NCBI RefSeq assembly: GCF_002201575.2 | Contig: NC_058413.1 | Span: 57,760,213-57,824,212, forward strand | Length of the DNA: 64,000 nucleotides | Origin: Neomonachus schauinslandi | Taxonomy: Eukaryota; Chordata; Mammalia; Carnivora; Phocidae | Direction: 5' to 3' | Shown here: positions 1 to 11,440 of the stretch, in pieces | How the letters are laid out: each line of letters starts with the position of its first letter | Numbering within the stretch: the first letter of the stretch is position 1 | Position numbers and translations under genes: made by a program | The notes under the pieces: model-generated | The model's database searches: none | What the model saw: the letters and a program-made list of their open reading frames with translations, nothing else | Told to the model about the DNA's origin: nothing

Positions 1-1084
1 AAACCTTTTCTCAAACTGTAGAGGGGGTACATCCCCATTCCTAGTTCCGCCCGGGAGAGGGACTCAAGTCAACAGGGATCAAGGTGGCACAAAAAGGCAT
101 CAGGTTATAGTGGCTTTCAACAAGTGGCAGAACTACCCACTCTCCAAGGGTTTGGAAATGTGTGAGTGCTTGGTGAGGGGAAAACTGTCACAGTGCCTAG
201 GGACCACGACAGGCATTATAGGACAGGGGACAAGATACTAACCTCAAACAATGCATGGAGTATTCAGCATTAACAAAGAACTGTCCTACCCGAAATTCCA
301 GCAGAGCCCCACTTCCCCTCTGAGAATCAACAGGGGCAGAATTCCTATTATTTCTGCAAACATGCAAAACCAAAATGGAGAGTTATGATCTGTAGTTGGG
401 AACCAGGCCCAGGCCCAAGAACATTTAGCTAAGAATAGCTGAGAGAACAGAAGATTTAAATTAGCTCACAGTGAAAAGAGGGTATTAATAGAAACTCAGA
501 TATTAATAGTGCCAAGTCTCAGCTAGCCCTGGAGGACATCAGCCCGGGACTGGCAGTGCTGGACTATCACCATTCTCCGGGGTCTGTGCCATGTGTCAGA
601 GCTGCGACTTCAGGTATGAGAGCAGGTAGAAGCTCTACTTAGCGGTACAATACACAGGCAGGGAATAAACCATCAGAAAGAGGACCCACAGGGGTGTGTT
701 CTGCAGTCCAACTTAAAAAGTTAAGAAGGGCCATTAGGGAGCTCCACACAGGGAGAGACGCTTGTCTTCTCCCTAAAACTTTTTTTCTCTCTGCACTGAT
801 TCTGCATGAAATTCTGTCCTTGGTCACCCCTTTGATTGCAGCATTGAAGAACCTTGTTAAAATCGGCAATTTGCTTTCAAACACTTATGTGTGAAGAAGC
901 CCTGGGGAACACAGGCAAACATATGAGACAGAGAGTCCTCAGATTAAAAGGGGCTTCCGTTCTCGTGGTGAAATTAAAACATGCACAGAACTAAAGAAAA
1001 TACGCATTCACCTGTGTAATACATTCCAACAGAAATAATTTAGTAGCTGAAAGTAAATTTTGGGGTCAGCTTTGCTAATTATGA
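1..1084. other. Unassigned non-coding sequence
   Basis: No gene or repeat family is recognised. Short open frames on both strands at 639-894 overlap each other and lack splice signals or similarity to anything I know, so they look like chance frames. Confidence 0.5.
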
Positions 1085-1185
1085 ACAGCATAAACTTGGG
1101 ATCTTTCTTATTGCTTAAGCCTCTATTTTTCAAATATAAAATGAAGATGATAATCCTGACATGGTTCTTATGAGAATTAGAAGCG
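1085..1185 (+). repeat. MIR SINE fragment
   Basis: The order of a 'cctc..ttttc..ataaaatg' core followed by a degraded 'gataat..' stretch matches the 3' half of a sense MIR. It is strongly diverged. Confidence 0.5.
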
Positions 1186-1377
1186 AAAGGTTGGGTTTTT
1201 TTCTTTCCCTAAATAAAGAATATAATATTAACTTTATATATACAAAGTTTCTCATAAAGTTCTATTAGAGTTCAGAAGTGGGAGAATTTATATTTGATAT
1301 GAGAACAGCTTTACAAAGGAAGCGGTATCTGAACTAGGCTTCAAACACATGGTTAGGATAGTAAATGTACTTTACAC

Positions 1378-1560
1378 CCAAAGTCATAATTTATTCAACA
1401 AATTTTCATTGAGCTGCTGCCTTGTGCCAGGCCCTGGGCCAGGCAGAGGATGTTAATGACTTGGTACTGCTTATTATATTGCTTCAATATATTTATTTAT
1501 TCATGAATTCTTTCCACAAATACCCAAGATGCAATTAGTTTACCAGAGTAACCAGACACC
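1378..1560 (-). repeat. L2 LINE 3' end (antisense)
   Basis: It reads 'ttattcaacaaattttcattgagc' followed by 'tgccaggccctgggccaggca', the reverse complement of the L2 3' terminus. No coding capacity remains. Confidence 0.55.
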
Positions 1561-1987
1561 TAGAAAGCGTAAGGCAACTGGACTCAGGAAGAGGGGACAA
1601 TCAGACGGGGACAGTGGGCCCTGAATGATGTACCTACTAGGAGTTCAGTCAGGCCAGGTCATGGGGAGGCCAGACACCTGAGGGTCCTGAGATGGGGTGG
1701 GAGACTCACCAGGAAAAGGCATAGGAGAATCCTACTGACATGATTTTGTCTAATAAACAATGCCGTCCAGTGTGGGATCGATGGATGGAAATCAGCTTCG
1801 TGCCTTGCTGCAAATGACTAAGGATACCAACCTTGCTCCCAATTCTAGGCCCGGAAACAATTCTTTTTCCATGGCCATGTCACAAGGCAGAACATTATAT
1901 AAGATGCCATGAACCAAGCAAATGCCATAATCAAATGAATGTCCCTGGTGTTTACTGCAAGCTCTGAGCCAGGCTGACCTGTGGGAG

Positions 1988-2055
1988 AAAAAGGGGAAGA
2001 GGAGGAGGAGTAAGAGGGGGAGGAGGAAGAGCAGGGGGAGGAGGAGGAAGTTGAA
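1988..2055 (+). repeat. Polypurine (GGA-rich) tract
   Basis: About 65 bases are almost purely A and G, with irregular GAGGAGGA and GGGGGAGG units and only isolated pyrimidines. This is a low-complexity tract of the kind that can form triplex DNA. Confidence 0.85.
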
Positions 2056-2177
2056 GAATGGATAGATTATTTCCCTGTAATTCTTCAATAAGAAAGTATG
2101 GAGAGAGCAAGAAGGAGATTACTTTTTGCGGTTTCTACAAGCTGTGTGGTATTTTTATCATAATAATAAAAACTAAA

Positions 2178-2400
2178 TTCATTTACTGTGTGCAAGGCAT
2201 TGAACTAAGCACTTTACATATATTGACGCGTTACATCCTTACAACTATCCTATGCATAATTTCTATGATTATCCTAACTTAAAGATGAAGAAATTGGGGC
2301 ATGAAGTAGCTAAGTAACTTAACTGTAAATATAAAACTGCAAAGTGGCAAAGGAAAGTCTTCGGGCTCTGTCTTCCAGGCTCTTCTTGCTAACCAAGGCT
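2178..2400 (-). repeat. MIR SINE (antisense)
   Basis: It contains, in antisense order, the tract 'tgtgcaaggcattgaactaagcactttacat', then a 'aagatgaagaaattggggc' core and 'aagtaacttaactg'. The order and spacing fit an almost full-length MIR. Confidence 0.75.
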
Positions 2401-2564
2401 TCCTCTCTTTAACTCAGACCTGCGTTACATTTCCCAGCCAGGAATTTCTGCAACTTCCCAGGTCTGACACATGAAGGCTCAACAAGGGAGGTAGGCACTG
2501 GAGCTGAAAATATGACACTAAGAGGTGACATACCATTTCATGTTAAATCTTAAGAGAATCTTGA

Positions 2565-2735
2565 GTGGTGATCCATCAGAAAACCTGGGTTCAATCCTCA
2601 GTCTGCTATTTATTATGTGACCCCAGCAAGTTCCATGACGTCTCAGACTCGTGAAGAACTATCACCTGCTCTGTTTATCTCACGAGGTTGTTTATGAGAA
2701 TCAGATGTGTACAAGCTTTAGTGTGTTGGCTTTGG
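2565..2735 (+). repeat. MIR SINE
   Basis: It reads 'acctgggttcaatcctcag', then 'tgtgacc', then 'tcacgaggttgtttatgag', the sense order of MIR. Confidence 0.65.
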
Positions 2736-2885
2736 GACCACTCTAACAGGTTTTTTTTCCCCTAACTTCCTTTTTTTTTTTTTAAGTTCTTCAAATGGTT
2801 TGTGTCAATGTAGCTGCCAGATTAAGTGTTTATTACAATAAAGCAGACAGTCCTGAGACTGGATCAGAATCCTGGATTGTTAAAC

Positions 2886-3042
2886 TATTATTAGCCATGT
2901 GAGTCCCGTGTAATTCATCCGGGAAAGCACAGGGCCAGGAAGGAGAAGTGAAGGACCCATTCACTGGGCGCCTGAGTCAGACAGCAGTCACATGAGGTGC
3001 TTTACACGGGACTCACATGGAGGTCAGGAGCGGCTAATAATA
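2886..3042. repeat. Imperfect inverted repeat with 88-base loop
   Basis: Bases 2895-2913 (CCATGTGAGTCCCGTGTAA) are the exact reverse complement of 3002-3020. The arms extend outward: 2886-2896 (TATTATTAGCC) pairs with 3032-3042, after an unpaired 11-base stretch at 3021-3031. No poly(A), target-site duplication or transposon body is visible between the arms. Confidence 0.85.
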
Positions 3043-3157
3043 TTCCCGACAATCTAAGGTGAATGCATTGAGATGGTACTTCAAGCCTTTTTTCCAAAGT
3101 AATAATATACAGTGTGTCACAACAGGGATGAAAACACCAGATATAAGACGAGTCATC

Positions 3158-3365
3158 GCCAGCATTTGAGCACCTACACGATGTGTCACCCTTGTGCTAA
3201 ATTCTTTATTTGTGTGTGCTGGCTGATGTTCAGTACTCACTCAACCACGTAGGAAGTAGATGCTACTATCTCCGTATTGTAGGTGAAAAACGGAGTTGCT
3301 TAAAGTGGTGGAGCATTTTGCCTGAAGTCAGTGACCCAGCTTCAAGTCCCACCTCAATCTTCTAG
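3158..3365 (-). repeat. MIR SINE (antisense)
   Basis: Sequence 'catttgagcacctacacgatgtg', then 'aggtgaaaaacggagttgc' and 'agtcagtgacccagcttcaagtcc' follows antisense MIR order. Confidence 0.65.
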
Positions 3366-3371
3366 CGAGGT

Positions 3372-3490
3372 GAGGTCAGTCAAACCCCTCAACTTGGCTG
3401 TCCTTTAATAGCCACAAGTACAATGGAGGTAAACCCAATCTTCCCGGCCATTCATGAATGTTGCAAGGACTATGTGTTATACAGAACAGT
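3372..3490 (+). repeat. MIR SINE fragment
   Basis: A diverged 'aaacccctcaacttggctgtcc' block, then 'aatggaggtaaacccaatc' and 'gaatgttgcaaggactatg' fits the 3' part of a sense MIR, adjacent to an oppositely oriented one. Confidence 0.45.
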
Positions 3491-4164
3491 CAAGGGTAAA
3501 GTGCATGTAAAAGTGTCTTGAGTTCTTCCAACTAGACTGCGGTCACTGGTAGGCACAGACCATGTCACACGATCTTTTAAAATCCCTAGAAGTAAGACTA
3601 TATTGCACATGCTGAATGAGTACGCATTCATAACCATTATGAATATAATTATAATGAAATGCACTAAAGGCAGCATGAATAAAATGACAACGGTGTGTCG
3701 AGGCAGGGCCTGCTCTTGGAGTAGCTCAAGGACAGGGTCACAGTGGCAGGAAGGGAGTGACAGCAGATAAGGCTGAGAAAACAGGTTGGGGACAGATGGT
3801 GGAAAAGCTTTAAATTACCCTCTTAAAAGAATTTCAAGAGAGACAGCAAACTCAGAGTTACCTTGAAAGAGTCAGAGAAGCACAGACAGAGGAGGACGGA
3901 GGAGAGAAAAAGGGCAGAAGGAGAGGAGCTCTCAAGTGAACCCTAAACATGTTCCATAGTTCTGGTCAGGGCTAGCTGCATTTTTTCCCCCCTTTTCTCA
4001 CCTTATATCATAATTGGTTTTTTTTCCTCCTTCTTCTTTTATGCCTTTGGCACACCAAGGTTACAAAGGGGGCTGCTTTTAGGGTGTCCTCAGGGATATT
4101 TTAACTTCTCTTTTCTGATCCATAAAATAGTTTTAATACATCCCAGGATTATCATGCATATAAA
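3491..4164. other. Unassigned sequence with A/G-rich block
   Basis: The part at 3715-3830 loosely resembles antisense L2 and 3835-3930 is A/G-rich. No gene was recognised. Confidence 0.4.
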
Positions 4165-4631
4165 ATGAGACAACATATATCTTTTCAACAAATGGTGCTG
4201 GGAAAACTGCATATCCACATGTAAAAAAATGAACCTGGACCTTTATATCATGCACAAAAATTCACTAAAATGGATCAAAGACTTAAATGTAAAACCTAAA
4301 ACTATAGAACTCTTAGAAGAAGACACAGAGGAAAATCTTCATGATACCGAATTTGGCAATGAATTCTTGGATACGATACCAAAAGCAGAGGCAACAAAAG
4401 AAAAAAAATAAATTGGACTGCATCAAAATTGAATACTTTTGTGAATCATAGGACACAAGAGAGTGAAAAGACAACCCATGGAGTGGGAGAAAAATATCTG
4501 CAAATATTTATCTGATAAGGGATTAATAGCCAGAATATATAAAGAACTTCTACAACTTAACAATCACAAAATAACCTGATTTAAAAATGGGCAAAGGGCT
4601 TGAATAGAAATTTCTTCAAAGATGATATACA

Positions 4632-4808
4632 GGGACGCCTGGGTGGTTCAGTCGGTTAAGCATCTGCCTTCAGCTCAGGTCATGATCCCAGGGTCCTGGG
4701 ATGGAGTCCAGCATTGGGCTCCCTGCTCAGCGGGGAGCCTGCTTCTCCCTCTGCCTGCTGCTCCCCCTGCTTGTGCTCTCTGACAAATAAATAAAATCTT
4801 TTTAAAAA
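4632..4808 (+). mobile_element. tRNA-Lys-derived carnivore SINE, subfamily B
   Basis: It starts GGGACGCCTGGGTGGTTCAG and ends in a CT-rich body and GACAAATAAATAAAATCTTT tail. It carries 'cccagggtcctgggatgg', the feature I use for subfamily B. It is inserted in the L1 at 4165-5840; a clean target-site duplication is not evident. Confidence 0.9.
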
Positions 4809-5274
4809 TATGGTACACAAATGTTGCACATAAAAATGCCAAAAATTACTAGTCATTAGGGAAATGACAATAAAAATCACAATGAGATACCACCTTGTAA
4901 GGTGGCTCCCTATCATAAAAAACAGAAAATATCAAGTGTTTTTGAGAATATGGAGAAATCAAAACCCTTGTGCACTGCTGGAAATGTAAAATGGTGCAGT
5001 TGCTACAGAAAATGGTGTGGCCATTCCCCCCAAAATTAAAAATAGAATTACTTTATGACTTTGCAATTCTACTTCTGGGTATATACTAAAAAGAACTGAA
5101 AACAGGGTCTTGAACAGGTAACTAGCAGCATTATTTACAAGAGACAAAATGTGGAAGCAACTCAGTGTCCATTGACAAATGAATGGAGGAACAAAATGCA
5201 GTCTATACATACAATGGAATGTATTTAGCCTTAAAAAGGAGGGAGATTCTGACATGAAATAACAGATAAATCTT

Positions 5275-5481
5275 TTATTTATTTATTTTTTTAAAGATTT
5301 TATTTATTTATTTGACAGAGAAAGACACAGGGAGAGAGGGAACACAAGCAGGATGAGTGGGAGAGGGAGAAGCAGGCTTCCCGCTGATCAGGGAGCCCAA
5401 TGCGGGGCTCGATCCCAGGACCCTGGGATCATGACCTGAGCCGAAGGCAGACGCTTAATGACTGAGCCACCCAGGTGCCCC
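5275..5481 (-). mobile_element. tRNA-Lys-derived carnivore SINE, subfamily B
   Basis: Full-length minus-strand copy from the T-rich tail to GGGCACCTGGGTGGCTCAG (reverse-complemented). It is bounded by an exact 19-base duplication, GAAATAACAGATAAATCTT, at 5256-5274 and 5482-5500, so both ends are certain. It sits in the 3' part of the L1 at 4165-5840. Confidence 0.96.
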
Positions 5482-5840
5482 GAAATAACAGATAAATCTT
5501 GAGGACTATATTCTTAGTAAAATAAGTCAATCATAAAAGACAAGTCCTGTCTGATTCTACCTGCATGAAGTACCTAGTGTAGTCAAATGCATAGACACGG
5601 AAAAGGAGAATGGTGGTTGCCAGGGGCTGCACGATGAGGGAATAGGGAGTTATTGTTAAGCGAGCAGAGTTTTAGTTTTATAAGATTGAAAAGGGTTTTG
5701 GAGGTGGATGGTGGTTGTGGCTATATGACAACGTGGATGCACTTAATGCCACTGAAATGTACACTTAAAAATGATCAAGATGGTAAATTTTGTTATGTGT
5801 ATTTCATGACAATTTAAAAAATGGAATACAGTTCCAAAAG

Positions 5841-6177
5841 TAAAAAATAAGGTAATATATATCAAGCCCTCAGCAAAAAAAAAACTTAGCAATGAACGGC
5901 AGTTCCTTCCCTTTCCCCTGATATAACCCTTTATTTCAAGGTGCTTTTCAATTCATCCAAGGAGCTCAGCCTCAACCATTACAGCTCCCCCGTTCTGCCA
6001 TTAAATCTGGCTGTGCATCCCAGAGTGAATTCCTTCCCTCACTGGGCTTTGCTTTTGTTGACCATTTAAAAAAGGGGAGGGGGGGAAAGGATTAAACTAC
6101 ATTATATTCCCTTGCAGCTCTAAAACACACACTGAAGGTTAAAGAGCGATTAAGAATAGGCTAGCAGAAAGGAAGGA
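5841..6177. other. Unassigned sequence
   Basis: No gene or repeat recognised apart from short A and G homopolymer runs near 5874 and 6070. Confidence 0.4.
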
Positions 6178-6810
6178 AACATTTTTGAGCACTTATTATG
6201 TGCAAAATATTGTGGCAGGGGCTGGGGATTCACGAACACCAATATAGACAAGGAAGGTGAGGATTCCTGATTTGGAAGGAACAAATGCAGAGATCATGAC
6301 CTGCATGCAAGTGGTTCTACAGGGTTACAGGAACAGAGTGATTAGCTGTGAGGGGAAACCCAGGAAAAATCCACCAGAGTGGTGATAACTGATGGGGCTT
6401 GCTTTCTGAGGAGAGATGTGAGGGACTGGACGGAGTCAGTCAGGTAGGACAGAGACAGAAGGGCAAGCGGGGCAGGAGGCCAGCATGAGTGAGCACCTTA
6501 CAGCGAATGAACATCCAAGGCAGAGCACTGTCTAGAGGAGAGGTGGAAGCCAGTCTGGAAAAGCAGGTTGGGATCTGGTTGCTAAATGCCCAGAAAGCTG
6601 GGAAAAGGAGGTTGGCTTTTATCCTGAAGGCAGTGGGGGAAGCGCTCACAGTTGAAACTGGACAGTGACAAGATCCAACGTGCATGGTAGAAATATCACT
6701 TTGCTAACAGTGTACAAGAGGCTAGATTAAGGGGAACAGGAAGCTATTGCCGTGGCTCAGACAAAACAGGACGAGGGCTTGAACGAAGGCAGTGGCAGTG
6801 GGGAAGGGAA
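6178..6810 (-). mobile_element. L2 LINE, long antisense fragment
   Basis: It begins with 'ttttgagcacttattatgtgc' (L2 3' terminus, reversed). Downstream blocks 'ggttggcttttatcctgaagg', 'gtgacaagatccaacgtgc' and 'aggaagctattgccgtggc' match the antisense order of the L2 body. No open frame of L2 survives. Confidence 0.7.
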
Positions 6811-7534
6811 GGAAAGCAAGCTCTATTTGCTTCATGAGCTCCCATGCATAAAGGCAGGCATGATGCACAAACCCCAGAAGGTTGGCTCTTAGACACCATG
6901 GACCTTGAATCACGTTCTTATTTCTAAACAGTTTCTGACTAATTCTGAATGTCCCCAGGTCCAGGGCAATCACTCAAAGGGAGGAAACTGGCATAAAAGT
7001 TAATCTGTTTCAGCTGCTAGGCTACCCCCACCCCTTCTCACCAGAAATAATGGAAAGCAGCACTGGAAAAAGGAGCATCTGGCTGCAGTAAAGACCCATC
7101 CCTTCCCATGCTGGAGCTGTTGGCTCATCCTTGGAAATCACAACAATCAAGAATGGAGAATCGTTCTTTTCATCCCTTCTAACAGCATTATCCCAGCGAC
7201 CTCATCCCCTAACAATGGTGTGGTTTGTGTTATGTTTTCCCTCCATCGATGCTTCTCTCCCCCCTCACTCCCTCCCCTGGCCCAGGGCACAACAGGGATG
7301 CTGTGCCCCAGAGGCTGCTGAGGTAGTGAGCCCCACAGCCTCTGAACAAGTCTTTGAGGGGCAGGAGGCTCCTTCAGAAGGAGCTGCACGAAGAATCAGA
7401 CTGAAAAGACCGAACACTAAAGGAAAGGAATGGGGAAGACCATGTCCCCCTGCTATTAAACTAGCAAAAGAGATTTTAATGACATTTCCCAGTGGTGGTA
7501 AGTGTGTGATTAAGCAGACACCCTTGTCCATTGC
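6811..7534. other. Unassigned sequence with overlapping open frames
   Basis: A 141-codon plus-strand frame at 7131-7556 overlaps minus-strand frames of 80 and 88 codons. The translation has no recognisable domain and I see no splice sites, Kozak context or poly(A) signal that would support a gene. It is left as unassigned. Confidence 0.4.
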
Positions 7535-7725
7535 TCAAAACTATTTGTTGATATGATGTGTTTGGGAAACAATCTGGCAGTATTTCAAGAGCCTTAAAAT
7601 GTTCATCCCCTTTTACCCAATAATTCTCATTTCTGGCAAGTGACTAAGGGAATAATTCAAAGGAAAGAAAATGATATATACATGAAGATACACATTGCAA
7701 CACTAGAAGGAAAAAAAGGTGGTAA
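7535..7725 (+). mobile_element. Old LINE-1 ORF2 fragment
   Basis: The string 'gggaaacaatctggcagta' followed by degraded 'cccttttacccaataattctc' and 'aataattcaaaggaaag' is the L1ME-type ORF2 3' region. Short and heavily mutated. Confidence 0.6.
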
Positions 7726-7984
7726 AGCTTCTGTTCTTTAGACTTTTTTTTCCCTCCTGTGTTTTCCCCTCTAACTCTCCCTCCCTTAGGCTTTGCGATG
7801 CTGATCTCTATGGCGCCTGAAAGAACCAACTATGATGACAGAAAGTGCAATCGCCCACTTGAATACACAATTTAAAGAAGGTCTGCTGTAAGTAAATTCA
7901 CTACATGACTAACGAAACTTACCAACAAGTTACATTAGAGGTTTTTTATTCATTTTACAGATAACTAATAATTAAAAATTCATG

Positions 7985-8790
7985 TAAAATAGTGAACTTG
8001 TTTATGCATTCAGTTTTGTATCATGTACCAGGCACTGTGCTAGGGGCTGAGGGTATAGGAATACACAATACAGACATGGTCCTTGACTTCAAAGACTAGT
8101 ATCTATCAGAGATATCAAAAGAAGTAATTATAATGAAGTTTATCAATATTATGATAAAGGGAACTACGGTGTGCTAGTGGAATGAACAGCAAGAGGGTCT
8201 TATCCTTACTGAGGGGGTCAGAAAAAGCCAGTGGGAAGAAGTTAAGGAATTTGGAGTCCAACCTAAGGACCACTGGGGTTTTTAAAAGGGGAGTGCTATG
8301 CCGGGATTTGTGCTCTGGAAAGTTCGCTGATGACTGTGTGAAAAGTTGGAGAAGAGCAAGACTGGGGTCAGGCAGATCCACCGGGAGGCTATTACAGTCC
8401 CAGTGAGAAATGATGGTGGCTTAGGCAATGGTGGGGCAATGGAGAGAGAGGGATGGTAACGAGAAAGAGATAGTTAATCGCTAGAATCAACTTTTTAATG
8501 ACTGCTGGAATGTGGGGAGGGGGGTGGTTAAAAACAGAAGAACGACTTTGAGGCCTGGGGCTTGAGCAAATTGTGATATCTACTGATGCAGGTTTCCTGG
8601 AGCATGAGGGCAGCTGGTACTGAATTCAATTTTACAGATCTAGAAATGGAGAGTCTTCAAGACATCCTTGTGGGGCTGAACTGTAGGCCAAGGATTTGGT
8701 CCTCTAAGTGCATACATGGACTGGAGATAAAGATTTGGAAACCATCATTATACAGGGATGGTAACTGAGGCAACGGGAGTAGACGTGATC
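7985..8790 (-). mobile_element. L2 LINE, ~800 bp antisense fragment
   Basis: Begins 'taccaggcactgtgctaggg' and runs through 'catggtccttgacttcaaag', 'gaggctattacagtcccag', 'gaaatgatggtggcttaggc' and 'gactggagataaagatttgg', all in antisense L2 order. Among the longest L2 pieces in the window. Confidence 0.75.
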
Positions 8791-8984
8791 AAGCTTGTAT
8801 CGAGGATTTATTGAGCCTAGCGCAGGACTAAGCGTTATGAGAGAGGAAAGAAAGGGAAAAGAGTTTTCTCAGATCATTTCTTCCAGGATGGCTTTGCACA
8901 ATCCTAGGCTAACGGAAATCACTACACATACTGCCTCTATGACTGCCCGCCCTCCCCACGCTATGTGATGCTTGTTGGCTGACT

Positions 8985-9090
8985 TCTCTCTTGCTTATAG
9001 ATTGTAAGTTCCTTGCAGGCACAACCACATCTCACATCTTTTTCCTCCCAGCCTGCAGCAGAATCTGGGGCACAGTATGTATGTTTAGTG
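8985..9090 (+). repeat. L2 LINE 3' fragment
   Basis: 'attgtaagttccttgcaggc' followed by 'cagcagaatctggggcacag' is the sense L2 sequence just before its 3' end. Confidence 0.6.
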
Positions 9091-9914
9091 TTGGGAGAAC
9101 CGACGCTCGAACTGGCAGTTGCAACAAAGATGACACCACATTTCCTCTAACACCTCATTTTATAAACATTATGCCGGCGGAGGGAGATAGCTATATGTAT
9201 GTTTTAGTTAGACTTTTGTTTTTGGACAACTTTTCAGAAGCATTCCACCTGCAGAAAAAAAAATGATATGTTCTTAAATTGTGAAACTATTTCCACCTGC
9301 TGTCAGCTCTTTGGTCATCAGCACATACTCGGTGTTCACCAACGAAACTCTGGGCTGATCTTCAGCAGCCTCCTCTGGTACTCGTGCAAGAGAAGCTCCT
9401 TCGGGCAACAGCCTTGATATAAGTTTGATCCCAAGAGTAGTGACTTATTAGCTCTCATTTGCTCATGGTGTAGTGATGCAGGATAATCCAAGAGACTTAC
9501 ACAGGGTTGGTCTCTCCCTGCAAGTGTGCCTATAATCTCCGGCAGCACGGATTAGCAAGAGAGGATTGGATAGAAGATAAAGACAGATAAAATGTTAAGA
9601 ATGCATAAGGTGTTCATTGTTACATTATATGAAAAACTAATGATGTAGTATACCTTGGCTAATTGAATTTAAATAAGAAGAGGAGAAAAAGAACACATAA
9701 GGTTAAATATTTGTATTACGTTCAGAAAGAAGATTAAATACACTGGAGGTGGGTGTGGACAGAGGAAAAGGGAATGTCAAGGGAGTACAACGGGTAGAAA
9801 AGAGAAGGGCTGGAGGAAAAGCAATGGCTTGCCTTTTGTGAGTTAGGAAAAGATAAAGAAACAATCTAACATAACAGCCTCCCACATTGGTAAGGGGACG
9901 GGAATATTCGAGAG
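9091..9914. other. Unassigned sequence
   Basis: AT-rich unique-looking DNA. No gene, repeat family or regulatory motif cluster was recognised. Confidence 0.4.
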
Positions 9915-10090
9915 GTCAGATGATGTTCTAGGCACTGCGCGAAGTACTTTATATGCAGTCTCTCATTACTGACTATGATCCTATGGATAGGAGTCCTTAG
10001 TCCCATTTTACTGACAGTGTAACTGAGGTTCATGGCAGTAAAAGAATTTCACCAAGGTCCCATGACACTCAAGTATTTCCAGAGTCAAAA
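9915..10090 (-). repeat. MIR SINE (antisense)
   Basis: 'gttctaggcactgcgcgaagtacttt' followed by 'cccattttactgacagtg', 'aactgaggttc' and 'ccatgacactcaag' gives the antisense MIR order. Confidence 0.75.
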
Positions 10091-10435
10091 GATGATAAGG
10101 TAAGAATTATGCCTCCGGACAGAATTCCCTAGGAAGAATGGTCATATTTTTTTTTTTTTTCACTTATGACTGTGACCAGTTAATCCAAAGTCATCAATTT
10201 TAAGTCATGTGGGAGACTCACTTCTATCAGCTCACGAAAGTGGACTGCTAAATTTTCAGGAATTTTGCAACCCAGCTGACATCACATTACCTTAGTAATG
10301 TGAAATCAGCCACGGTGGGAGTATTTACATCATGGAAACTGGCAGATGCTGCAAAATAGAGCATCTTCTTGTTTTCCCCCCGAGAACCTGTTGTTAAACA
10401 TTGACTAGCATGCTGCTGATTGAGAACCTTAGAGA

Positions 10436-11035
10436 TGGAATATAATCTACAACATGGACGGATCTCAACTGTATTATGCTGAGTGAAAGAAGTCTTCCAC
10501 AAAAGAGCACATACTCTAAGATTCCATTTATATGGAATTCTAAAACAGGCAAAATTATCTACAGTGGGGACAAAATTAGAATGGTGGTTGCCTCTGGAAA
10601 CTGTCTGGGAAAGGTCATGAGGAATCTTCCTGGGATGCTGGTAATGTTTTATAGCTTGATAGGTGCCTGAGTTTGCAGGTCCACTCATTTGTCCAATCTT
10701 AGAGAATGCTCACACACAACTTTGGCATTTTGCTCCATATAAGTGTTACCTTACAGAAAAATATTAAACAAATACTAGACTCTAGTGAGTGAGTTCATAC
10801 CATGCTGACATATTTAGGGAGAAATACACTGTCTGCAATTTACTTTAAATGCTTTTAAAAATAAGATCAATGATGGATGGACAAAGGGATGGATAGATGG
10901 AGAGGATGTGATTCTGCAAATACAGTAAAATATTAATGGCAGAATTAAGATGGTGGATATATGGGTATACACTAAAATTCTTTCAACTTTGCTGTATGTT
11001 TGAAAATTTACATTAAAAAATGTTGGGGAAAAATG
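10436..11035 (+). mobile_element. Old LINE-1 3' end
   Basis: L1 3'-end sequence: 'ttccatttatatggaattc', 'agaatggtggttgcctctgg' and, near the end, 'ttctttcaactttgctgtatg' with 'catt aaaaaatgttggggaaaa'. It is an L1M-type 3' UTR with no ORF left. Confidence 0.75.
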
Positions 11036-11299
11036 AAGGACATTCTGGGGTCTTATGTCTGGGTTTGGTAATCGGGAGAAGAGGAAATAATATTTAAGCT
11101 TATAAAGCCAGGCTTGTAGGCTCTTAATATTAATAAAAATCCTTTACATTTAACTCTTTACATGAATACAGATAGCTCTTTCATATTTATCCTCATTTAT
11201 CTCCCTATCTGTTTTGTGCACCTCTCATCTCTACTCTTGAGAATACCTTCATTTTAGCATTTATAATTTTGTAACTATTTTCAACTCTGTATCATCTTA

Positions 11300-11440
11300 C
11301 TAGACTACCAAGAACTCCTGGAAGGCAGAGCCTTGTTTTTCTTTTTTGACTTTGTGTCCCCTTTGCCTAGCACAGTGTCTGACAAATACAGAGGGCATTC
11401 ATTCAAACATTTGTTGAGTGCCTCCGGTGGGTTACAAGGA
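11300..11440 (+). repeat. L2 LINE 3' end
   Basis: 'aactcctggaaggcagagcc', 'cctagcacagtgtctgaca' and 'catttgttgagtg' match the sense L2 3' end. Confidence 0.65.

Larger units (their letters stand above)
4165..5840 (+). mobile_element. LINE-1 ORF2 3' part and 3' UTR, split by two SINEs
   Basis: This is a 5'-truncated L1. The piece at 4185-4411 still reads as the C-terminal region of the ORF2 reverse transcriptase, with a recognisable SLKWIKDLNVKPKTIELLEED stretch; it then decays through 'aatggtgcagttgctacag' and 'tctgggtatatac'. The 3' UTR at 5501-5835 keeps the 'gtggttgccaggggctg' and 'acttaaaaatgatcaagatgg' blocks of old eutherian L1MA-type elements. It is interrupted by SINEs at 4632-4808 and 5275-5481. 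Stops and indels leave no functional ORF. Confidence 0.85.

Noticed and set aside
7131..7556. 141-codon plus-strand frame.
   Set aside because: No recognisable domain; its end runs into an old L1 fragment.
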